Under the pieces are notes generated by a model. That model saw nothing but the letters and a program-made list of their open reading frames with translations, was not told the origin of the DNA and searched no databases. The position numbers and the translations under genes are program-made. DNA of 6,113 nucleotides from Alphaproteobacteria bacterium (GTDB taxonomy: Bacteria; Pseudomonadota; Alphaproteobacteria; Micavibrionales; UBA2020), in assembly GCA_023136145.1 (NCBI GenBank), contig JAGLRU010000110.1, positions 1 to 6,113 on the forward strand, read 5' to 3'. Each line of letters begins with the position of its first letter. The stretch's first letter is position 1. Positions 1-6,113 of this stretch are shown piece after piece.

Positions 1-384
1 ATGCTGAACCATAACATAATTATCATCCCAAACATTCTCTCTTCCATAAGTACTATCCGGCGCCGGTTCATCAGCGGAAGCGTTGCCGTAATACATATAG
101 ATTACATCATCACTGGAATCGCTCGCGTCTTTGGTAAGGCTAACCTTTACCCAGGCGTCCAAAGTACCGCTGTCATACTTCTCTATCTCCCGTGGTAATT
201 GCGTTATGCCGTCTGAAGCAGTAAAGCGGATATCCGCGCCGTTAGCGTTGATATTGGATAAACCGGCAGCATGGACATAAACCGGAAAGTTAGCATAAGT
301 GGTAGAAGGCTCCGCGACATCCGCTACTTTAGTATGGTCAATAGTGATTTTCTTGCGATAAACCCATTCTGAGTTATACCACAC
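1..384 (-). other. DUF2341 domain, running off the left edge (residues 1910-2037)
   Basis: The domain opens WYNSEWVYRKKITIDHTKV and continues FPVYVHAAGL, NGADIRFTASDG, LPREIEKYDSGTLDAWVKV and DDVIYMYYGNASADEPA, ending VWDDNYVMVQH at the window edge. These are the hallmarks of DUF2341 (Pfam PF10102): the W-x-n-R-K-x-I-T-I start, the DIRF-x-x-x-DG strand, the EIE-x-(Y/W)-D strand and the YYGN signature. The DUF2341 core looks essentially complete. In the family the VWD-x-x-x-V-x-(V/M)-x-H run commonly begins a following LamG/concanavalin-like lectin domain, so such a domain probably lies just beyond position 1. The domain's biochemical role is unestablished; it is widespread in surface and putative carbohydrate-binding proteins. 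Confidence 0.88.
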
Positions 385-3300
385 TGTTCCTGCTGAGCGG
401 GTAATAGTCACTACATTGCTATTTACACTCACTGCCAGGCTGCCGTCCATCCTCAGGCTATCCGACTCAGCCGTGGTTGTGCCGCCGGAATTAAAACTAA
501 AGCCGGCTCCTAAGTCCGTGGGAAAAGTCACTACCACCTTACCGTCCGCGGGTATGGGATTAGCTGGAGTAAAACTGACTGTAACGTCTCCCGAAACCCC
601 GGCTGCTAAAGAAGCCGGCTCTACATTGGTAGAACTAAGTAAATTCGCGATAATAACAATATCTGTTGTATCAGGGGTTGTAGTTGCATTACCCGCGTAA
701 TCACTCGCGGTTACTGCGACTGTATGCGTGCCGCTTATTAAGGCGGCAATGGTATAGCTCGCGGTATAAACATCCGCGGTTTCAGTCATTACTGCTGTTG
801 CTTCGCCGCCTAAAGCGGAAAAATCACACACAACAGAAACGATATCATCGTTATCATCACCTGAACCTGAATTATCCCACTGCACGATTACAGTTTCGCC
901 TACTAAATAGGCGCCGCCCGCTCCTGAGCCTGAGGAGGTAATCGAGATATTAAGATCAGTAACAATCGGCGCGATGGTATCTTTAGTCCAAGTGTCTACG
1001 GCCTGGCGGCTTACTACGGTAATAGCGTTGCCGTCCAGATCCTTTACCCCGCCGGCAGAAATACCCAAATAAAGGGTTGTTGTTCCCGCGTTATCCCAGG
1101 AAGCGATCGTGTTTCTGTGAGTATCGGTCAGGGTGAAAGTTAGAGTCCAGCCGTCTGTCCCGGCTTCGGCATCAGAACTGGTTAAGGTAAAGGAATTGCC
1201 GCCGGAGGAGGAATCAGCTAATTCAAAAGAAGCATAGGTTATCTCTGAGGCGTCAACGCTTTCATCAAAGGTTAACACCAGCTGTTTGGTCGCATAAGTA
1301 TAGGCATCCGCGATTAACAGCGGGGGATTATCGTCCTCATCCGCGCCAATATCCCAAGCTACCGAACGGGTCTCGTTGTCTATATCGTCGGAGAAAGCTA
1401 TATTAGAATCACCGGATAAGTCCATGCCTAAGTCTTTGGCGCTAACATCAGCAGGGTCAAGATGGAAGTTGTCAATAGATTCATTTACAAAAGAAAATGT
1501 CTGGCCGGTTTTGTTGTTTGAGCCTTGTCCAATATCATCCGTTCCATCCGTGGCATTGTAATCAGTTCCCGCGGCAAACGTTCCGACATAAGCGTTAGTG
1601 TCGCCGCTACCTTTGACAATATTGTTTTTAGCCGCGGCTGTTCCCGCGTTGATAGCAATGCCAACATAGTTATCTATTAAGCTATTATTGTATAAATAAT
1701 AGGTTCCACCTGTTGAGGTCGCGATTCCCGCGGTATTGGCAGCTGCTCCGTTTACGAAATCATAAATGATATTATTGTAAATTTTAGCCGTAATATCCGC
1801 GTCATTGGCGTAAATACCTCGGCCTTCGGAATTTGTTTCACTGATTGCTCCTTTAAGGATATTACTGTTAAAACTTATTTCTGAGGCTGTACCCTGGCTG
1901 TCCATGTTCAGCGCATTGCAGCCTGTGTAGCCGCCGGAGTTCGTTAAGCTGATTTGCAGTCCTTCAACTTTTACATGATTCTCTTTTATGTCCAACAAAT
2001 GGGTATCATTAGCCGCGGCAGTTCCAGTCAGGCGATAAACACTGTCGCTCCATATTCCGCTGTGCCTGTTTTCTTGCGTGGTATAGATTTTAATATAGTT
2101 CGTCGGGCTCGTGGTCCAGCCGTCTATGGTCACAGCAGTTTGATCGGCTGTTCCCAAAGAAGACCGGCACGAAGCAACAGAGACAGCCAGCTCTCCGGTG
2201 TTGGAAATAGTCACATAATTCGTATCCAGTGTTTGATAAACCTGTTCCCCGGATTGAAAAGTTCCGATTATATTTTCCAAAAGAATCTGCGTGCCTGAGG
2301 CATGAACCACATCAGCCGCAGCTCCGCTGGCCGCGCCGGTTACACTGCCTGTATCACTAATAGTTCCGGTTATTCCAGCGTGAGAAAAAACCAGGGTAGT
2401 GGTTGAGGTTAAATCTGCCTGATTGTTCGATTCCCAGGAAGATAAGGACGTATAGTCTGTGCCGGCCGCGTCATCAGGGTCAATTATGCTTACAAACTCT
2501 GCCAGACCAACAGTGATCCAATCCCAATTAGTGTTATTCAGGCTATCCAGACAGAGCAAAGCCCTTATTTCCGCAGCATTGATATTATACGCATCTTTCA
2601 CATCAACATAACCCACGTTTCTTGTTCCTTGAGGATCTATATTCCATTGTGTGTCGTCTATTGTGCTTCTTAGTATGATCAGGTTTCCTAACTGGCCTGT
2701 GAATCTTAAATTCCCTACTATGATTTGAGTTTTTGCAGCTTCAAATTGAAGCGTTTTTCCGGCTGTAGTACAGGTGAAATTATAAAATGTTGTGTCTCCG
2801 TAGATATGGGAGATTTGGGTATTATCCGCGAAAACTACAGTTTGGTTTGAATGCGTAAAGGTTCCCGCATTGTTGAAGTCCGCGTTAATTGTCAGATTAT
2901 AGCCGTTGGCGTCAAGCTTAGCCGCGCCGGAAATAGTTAGATTATCAAAGGTCTGGTCAGCAATAAAAGGACTTTTCCCCATGTATGTCTCATCCGCGTT
3001 GTCCTGGTCATTATTATCAATAATCAAATCCCCGTTAGTTTGGGCTGCTGCTTTCATGTAGATCGTTCCCGCTCCGCCCATGCGAAGGGTTGATGCACTG
3101 GCAAGGCCTCCATACGCCTGATAAGAAACAGTTGAAGAATCCGTAGTATAATAGATCGCTATTCTTCCTCCTCCGCCTGCAGCTGCGTAATAACTACCCT
3201 GATTAGAAGCATCTCCTCCATTTGCGCTAACTGTTCCTGCTCCCTCAACAATCTCAGTTGTTATATAGATGCTTCCTCCTGCACCTCCGCCGCTAGCACT

Positions 3301-6113
3301 ATTGACGTTTACAGTACCATTTCCACCGTTAGCAGTGATACTTCCTGAAATAGTGGTAGTTCCCGTAACGGTAAGTTTTAGAGCACCTCCACCCGCGCCG
3401 CCTAAAGCTAAAACACTATCGTCATCTCCTCCTCCGCTTCCTATATTTGTAGGATTAGTTATTGAGCCATAAGCCTGGCCTCCGGCAACAGTACTGTCTC
3501 CTCCCTCTCCTCCATATCCCGCTCCGGCTGCGCCAGCATCATAATTTGTCCCTGCCCCTGTTCCTTCGGAATGCTGATAGCCTTTGGCGTTTACATTGAT
3601 TGTTCCTCCATCAGCGATGGTAGCATCTCCATTTATGGTGTAATTCAATTTGTAGGTTTCAGTTGTCGTATTGTTTGTATGCGTTAGCATTCCGTTAACA
3701 GTAAGGCCTGTGAATGTCCTTGCTGTGTTAGCGTATAGCGTCGATGTTGCTGGAATAATAAGAGCTCCTCCTCCGCTTAATAAATCAAAAGTTCCTCCGT
3801 TATCAATAATAGTTGCCTGGCTAGACCAATCAAGAGAGGAATAGGTAACATTACTAGCCGCGGCTAACTTAAAACTGCTATTATTAATGGTAAGATTGTT
3901 ATTAATTGTAAGATTATATTCGTTTATATCAAAATTACTTGCGCCTGATATAGTAACATTGTCAAATATCTCGCTGGTGAGGAAAGGGGTTCTTTTACCG
4001 CTGTTGCTGTTGTTATTGACTATTAGATCTCCATTAGATTGAGAAGCTGCTTTAGTGTAGATTGTCCCTGCTCCGCCAAAACCATTGCCGGTCGCAGTCC
4101 CCCCATAAGACTGTAATGCAGCAGAAGAAGAATCAGTGGTGTAGTATATTGCTATTCTTCCGCCTCCGCCTGCAGCTGCGTAATAACTACCCTGATTAGA
4201 AGCATCTCCTCCATTTGCGCTAACTGTTCCCACTCCCTCAAGAATCTCAGTTGTTATATAGATGCTTCCTCCTGCACCTCCGCCGCTAGCACTATTGACG
4301 TCTACGGTACCATTTCCACCGTTAGCAGTGATACTTCCTGAAATAGTGGTAGTTCCCGTAACGGTAAGTTTTAGAGCACCTCCACCCGCGCCGCCTAAAG
4401 CTAAAGTATAATCGTCATCTCCTCCTCCGCTTCCTATATTTGTAGGATTAGTTATTGAGCCATAAGCCTGGCCTCCGGCAACAGTACTGTCTCCTCCCTC
4501 TCCTCCATATCCCGCTCCGGCTGCGCCAGCATTATAATTTGTCCCTGCCCCTGTTCCTTCGGAATGTTGATAGCCTTTGGCGTTGACGTTAATGGTACCG
4601 CCAGTGTTAATGGTTAAATTTGCAGCTTCCATATTGATTCTATGCGTTTCAACCGCAGCATTGGCGGTATGCGTTAAAGTTCCGCTTGCTCCGATATCAG
4701 CATCTCCTGTCACCACAAGTTTATTTGTGGTTGAGTTTCCGTTAGATAAAGTAAGAACAGAAACATTGTTTTCTCCAAGAGAAAGAGATTTAATCGTTGT
4801 TATTCCGGAAGTTAAATTAAGAGTTGGAGCGTTCGTATAGTTGCCGTCTATGATCACGTCGCTGTCAGCGGTAGGCGCGGCTCCTCCGGCCCAGTTGGCT
4901 CCTGTTGCCCAATTAGAGGATTCTGATCCGTCCCAGATAACCGTCATTTCTTCATCCGCGCCGATATCCCAGATATCTATGGGAGTATCGCCGTCTATAT
5001 CGTCGGAGAAACTTATATTGGCATCAGCGGATAAATCCGTGCCGGAATTTTTAGCGCCGGCATCAGTCAAGCTAAGGTGGAAGTCATCAGCGGATTCATT
5101 TACAAAAGAAAATGTCTGTTCGGTTTTGTTGTTTAAGCCCTGCCCAATATCATCTGTTCCGTCCGTGGCATTGTAATCAGTTCCTGAGGCAAACGTTCCG
5201 ATATAAGCGTTAGCGTCTCCACTGCCTTTAACAAGATTATTTTTAGCCACAGCTGTTCCCGCGGTGATAGCTATGCCGGAATAGTTGTCTATTATGCTAT
5301 TGTTATATAGATAATAAGTCCCGCCCGAGGCAGTCTCAATGCCGGCCTCATTGGTTGTAGGGGTGGTGATATTTACGAAATCATAAATGATATTGTTGTA
5401 GATTTTAGCCGTGGTATCAACACCATCGGCGTAAATTCCTCTGCCTTCGGAATTCGCTTCAGTGATTATTCCTTTAAGTATATTGCTGTTTAAATCTATG
5501 GCTGAGTCTGTAACCTGGCTGTCAATGTTCACGGCTTTGCAGCCTGTGTAGCCGCCGGAGTTCGTTAAGCTGATCTGCAGTCCTTCTACTTTTACATAAT
5601 TTTCTTTTATGTCCAATATGTGTGTCTCGTTAGCCCCGGCAGTTTTGCTCAGGCGATAGACGCTGTCGCTCCATATCCCGCTATGCCTGTTCTCTGCTTC
5701 GGTATAGATTTTAATATAGTTTGTCGCGCTTGTTGTCCAGCCGTCTATAGCTACAGCAGTTTGATCCGCTGTTCCGGCTGAACTTCTGCAGCTAGCCGCG
5801 GAAATCGCCATGTCTCCGGTATTGGAAATAACCACATAATTTGTATCCTGTGTTACATAAACCTGTTCCCCTGATTCAAAGGTTCCGCTGATATTTTCCA
5901 AAAGAATCTGCGTGGCTGTGGTGTGAACCACATCAGCCGCGGCCCCGCTGGCCGCGCCGGTTACACTGTCTGTGTCGATAATTGCTCCGGTTATTCCGCT
6001 GTGCGAAAAAACCAGAGTAGTGTCTACAGTTAAATCAGCCTGGTTATTTGATTCCCAGGAAGATAGGGATGTATAATCTGTGCCGGCTGCGTCATCCGGG
6101 TCAACTATGCTTA
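1..6113 (-). CDS. Giant modular beta-helix / Ig-like / DUF2341 surface protein, partial at both ends
   Basis: One uninterrupted minus-strand reading frame of 2037 codons covers the window; I checked every frame codon and found no stop. It enters at the right edge mid-protein and leaves at the left edge mid-domain, so start, signal peptide and any cell-surface anchor are out of view. Domains in N-to-C order: beta-helix copy 1 (1-387), NW-motif linker (388-509), Gly-rich block A (510-654), spacer (655-840), Gly-rich block B (841-985), spacer (986-1207), beta-helix copy 2 (1208-1592), Big_5-like Ig (1593-1715), two more beta-sandwich-like segments (1716-1909), DUF2341 (1910-2037). Composition is rich in Thr, Ser, Asn, Gly and Ala, with only seven Cys and no evident transmembrane helix, as expected for a secreted or surface protein. 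No enzyme active site is recognisable. Inferred role: adhesion or binding at the cell surface, low certainty. Existence of the gene is near certain; specific function is unknown. Confidence 0.95.
385..630 (-). other. Beta-sandwich segment with iPadGKvvvtFP motif (residues 1828-1909)
   Basis: The segment TNVEPASLAAGVSGDVTVSF is followed by NPIPADGKVVVTFPTDLGAGF, with later strands SLAVSVNSNVVTITRSAGT. The 'L-x-AG-x-x-G-x-V-T-V-S-F-T-x-x-N-x-IPADGK-V-x-V-T-FP' pattern recurs in large surface proteins of candidate-phylum bacteria upstream of other Ig or DUF2341 domains; I recall the pattern but not a formal family name. It directly precedes the DUF2341 domain. Confidence 0.55.
631..966 (-). other. 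Second Ig-like beta-sandwich segment (residues 1716-1827)
   Basis: Starting after TIAP, the chain reads IVTDLNISITSSGSGAGG, AYLVGETVIVQWDNSG, an acidic GDDNDD loop, VSVVCDFSALGG, YTASYTIAAL and SGTHTVAVTASDYAGNATT. The ending 'H-x-V-x-V-x-A-x-D-x-AGN' is the classic last strand of bacterial Ig-like repeats in which TIAP or TTAP links successive domains. The exact Pfam family cannot be named by eye. One cysteine (1762) is present. Likely a stalk or spacer domain. Confidence 0.6.
967..1335 (-). other. Big_5 / SbsA-like Ig domain (residues 1593-1715)
   Basis: The segment contains KQLVLTFDESVDASEI early, then FTLTSSDAEAG, WTLTFTL, TLYLGISAGGVKDLDGNAI and finally DTWTKDTIAP. The order 'L-x-L-x-FDE-x-V-D ... 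L-x-I-x-AGGVKDLDGN' matches the Big_5 (SbsA Ig-like) domain, a bacterial immunoglobulin-like fold that serves as a spacer or stalk in S-layer and surface proteins. The Asp-rich EDDNPP stretch at its start joins it to the preceding beta-helix and could bind calcium, which is inference only. Confidence 0.72.
1336..2490 (-). repeat. Parallel beta-helix module, copy 2 (residues 1208-1592)
   Basis: This complete copy of the beta-helix module is preceded by GLAEFV and opens SIIDPDDAAGTDYTSLSSWE. Conserved landmarks match copy 1: IDGWTT, YIKIYT, RHSGIWSDSVYRL, GLQISLTNSGGYTGC, NSEGRGIYA, KIYNNIIYDFVN, TYYLYNNS and DIGADE. Cysteines at 1315 and 1398 keep exactly the 83-residue spacing seen in copy 1. 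The most variable stretches are the loop after DFVN, where copy 2 is two residues shorter, and the approximately 30 residues before WDIGADE. Conserved core rungs with variable loops suggest the fold is maintained while exposed faces change. It is followed directly by Ig-like domains rather than by the NW linker. Confidence 0.83.
2491..3157 (-). other. Beta-strand spacer with TFYNFT and NTNWDW motifs (residues 986-1207)
   Basis: After block B the chain reads KAAAQTNGDLIIDNN and FDNLTISGA (from residue 1055), then a strand series GTFTHSNQTVVF, GDTTFYNFTC (1105-1114), GKTLQFE, GNLIILRST (from 1142), NVGYVDVKDA and NTNWDWITVG. The order 'TF-x-N-T / GKT / GN-x-I-x-LRS / W-x-I / V-x-Y-x-DVKD / NTNW' is familiar to me from large beta-solenoid surface proteins of candidate-phylum bacteria; no family name can be given with certainty. 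Two of the protein's seven cysteines (1114 and 1187) are here. The segment runs straight into beta-helix copy 2. Confidence 0.6.
3158..3591 (-). repeat. Gly-rich beta block B, 434-bp direct repeat (residues about 841-985)
   Basis: This is the second copy of the Gly-rich block, aligned base for base with 4151-4584. Relative to block A, the residue differences are N to D after GAGTNY, Y to S and T to V after GGGDDD, D to N after GNGTV, L to V in the TTEI strand, and V to A shortly after it. Three further codons differ silently. The near identity in DNA contrasts with the diverged flanks on both sides, which points to recent duplication or gene conversion. Function is unknown, as for block A. 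Confidence 0.85.
3592..4150 (-). other. Beta-strand spacer between Gly-rich blocks (residues 655-840)
   Basis: The spacer follows block A with KAASQSNGDLIVNNN, then FDNVTISGA (from residue 716) and strand-forming NLTINNNLTINN rungs. It continues with WSSQATIIDNGGTFDLLSGG, FTGLTVNGMLTHTNN and DGGTINVNAKGY, which leads into block B. The rhythm of short Asn/Thr/Ile strands separated by turns is typical of parallel beta-solenoids. The FDN-x-TISGA motif recurs after block B (from residue 1055), so block plus trailing spacer forms a larger tandem unit of about 330-340 residues whose spacer part has diverged much more than its Gly-rich core. No catalytic or binding motif was recognised. Confidence 0.65.
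4151..4584 (-). repeat. Gly-rich beta block A, 434-bp direct repeat (residues about 510-654)
   Basis: This Gly-rich section begins NAKGYQHSEGTGAGTNY and contains AGYGGEGGD, GSGGGDDD, LALGGAGGGALKLTV, SGGGAGGSIYITT and AAAGGGGRIAIYY. Short runs of Gly alternate with hydrophobic/Thr strands, which suggests a repetitive beta-solenoid or beta-sandwich rather than disorder. It pairs with 3158-3591 at a constant offset of 993 bases, with no indel and 12 mismatches by eye (about 97% identity). Of nine changed codons, six change the residue. No RTX nonapeptide or collagen triplet pattern is present. Function unknown; likely structural or adhesive. Confidence 0.85.
4585..4950 (-). other. NW-motif linker and beta-strand segment (residues 388-509)
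   Basis: Immediately after the first DIGADE terminus the protein reads MTVIWDGSESSNWATGANW (residues 389-407), then a Pro followed by DSDVIIDG and several Thr/Leu/Ser-rich strands ending in GGTINVNAKGY. The pattern W-x-G-x4-NW-x3-NW followed by P and D-x-V-I-I is common at the start of beta-helical passenger regions in large bacterial surface proteins and autotransporters. This is pattern recognition, not a database match. The segment leads directly into Gly-rich block A, so it probably caps a new beta-solenoid section. No equivalent follows the second beta-helix copy, which instead continues into Ig-like domains. Confidence 0.6.
4951..6111 (-). repeat. Parallel beta-helix module, copy 1 (residues 1-387)
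   Basis: This is a right-handed parallel beta-helix (pectate-lyase-like) module by motif pattern. It opens with SIVDPDDAAGTDYTSLSSWE (residues 1-20), followed by IDGWTT (122-127), a YIKIYT strand and RHSGIWSDSVYRL (142-154). Then come short rungs rich in Asn-Asn-Ile, such as NSNILKG, KIYNNIIYDF and YLYNNSIIDN, which are typical of PbH1-type coils. It closes with FVNESADDFHL (336-346) and the terminal signature DIWDIGADE. Two cysteines sit at residues 108 and 191. It is a direct repeat of 1336-2490, with about 78% protein identity by manual count and a two-residue length difference near residues 259-262. Known members of this fold bind or cleave polysaccharide; no catalytic Asp/Arg/Lys cluster can be assigned here, so a structural or binding role is more likely. 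The module may extend past the right edge. Confidence 0.82.

Noticed and set aside
416..941. Plus-strand open frames of 85-94 codons at 416-700 and 684-941
   Set aside because: They lie antisense inside the continuous minus-strand gene, have low-complexity translations with no recognisable domain, and lack a convincing ribosome binding site or separate transcription unit.
1485..1667. Short minus-strand frame of 60 codons in another phase
   Set aside because: It is fully contained in the large minus-strand gene in a different frame and has no domain or initiation signal.
1954..2298. Plus-strand 114-codon frame opposite beta-helix copy 2
   Set aside because: The equivalent region of copy 1 (about 5575-5920) does not preserve it, whereas the minus frame is preserved in both copies.
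1336..2490. Active pectate lyase or other polysaccharide lyase
   Set aside because: The beta-helix pattern is present, but no catalytic or calcium-site cluster of a known lyase family could be identified by eye, so only the fold is claimed.
3269..3472. Proline-rich plus-strand frame
   Set aside because: It is the antisense shadow of the Gly-rich block: GGN glycine codons read as CC-containing proline and alanine codons on the other strand.
3158..4584. RTX beta-roll, collagen-like or PGRS-like interpretation of the Gly-rich blocks
   Set aside because: There is no GGxGxDxUx nonapeptide series, no regular Gly-X-Y triplets and no PE/PPE context; the glycines occur in irregular clusters between hydrophobic strands.
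3158..4584. CRISPR array or insertion sequence as the cause of the repeats
   Set aside because: There are only two long copies, both in frame and coding, with no short regularly spaced repeats, no inverted terminal repeats and no transposase.
1376..5176. Related plus-strand open frames at 1376-1561 and 4841-5176 that share similar translated sequence
   Set aside because: Their similarity is explained by the duplicated beta-helix module on the opposite strand, which carries both to equivalent places. It is not independent evidence of an antisense gene family.

Overview
The whole 6113-base window lies inside one protein-coding gene on the minus strand. Plus-strand codons starting at positions 1, 4, 7 and so on contain no TTA, CTA or TCA, so the minus frame (first full codon 6111-6109, last codon 3-1) is open for 2037 codons. 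There is no start, stop, intergenic space, RNA gene or promoter in view. Both protein ends lie outside the window. Residue numbers below count from the right edge (residue 1 = 6111-6109) to the left edge (residue 2037 = 3-1).

The protein is a giant, low-cysteine, Thr/Ser/Asn/Gly/Ala-rich modular extracellular or cell-surface protein. From N to C the visible order is: parallel beta-helix module copy 1 (residues 1-387); a linker with an NW-type motif (388-509); Gly-rich block A (about 510-654); a beta-strand spacer (655-840); Gly-rich block B (about 841-985), nearly identical to A; a longer beta-strand spacer (986-1207); beta-helix module copy 2 (1208-1592, about 78% identical to copy 1); a Big_5/SbsA-like Ig domain (1593-1715); a second Ig-like segment (1716-1827); a third beta-sandwich-like segment (1828-1909); and a DUF2341 domain (1910-2037) that runs off the left edge, probably into a LamG/concanavalin-like domain.

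There are two scales of internal repetition. The first is an old duplication of an approximately 1.16 kb beta-helix module (1336-2490 and 4951-6111). The second is a much younger-looking 434-bp direct repeat (3158-3591 and 4151-4584, 12 differences by eye).

The combination of giant size, 'GTDYTSLSSWE'-type beta-helices, Ig-like domains and DUF2341 is what I associate with uncultivated candidate bacterial phyla such as Omnitrophota or Patescibacteria/CPR. That placement is from memory of such proteins and is not proven by this window. In-frame TGA is absent, so nothing suggests a recoded-UGA lineage. The likely role is adhesion, carbohydrate or surface binding, or cell-cell contact. No catalytic motif is visible.
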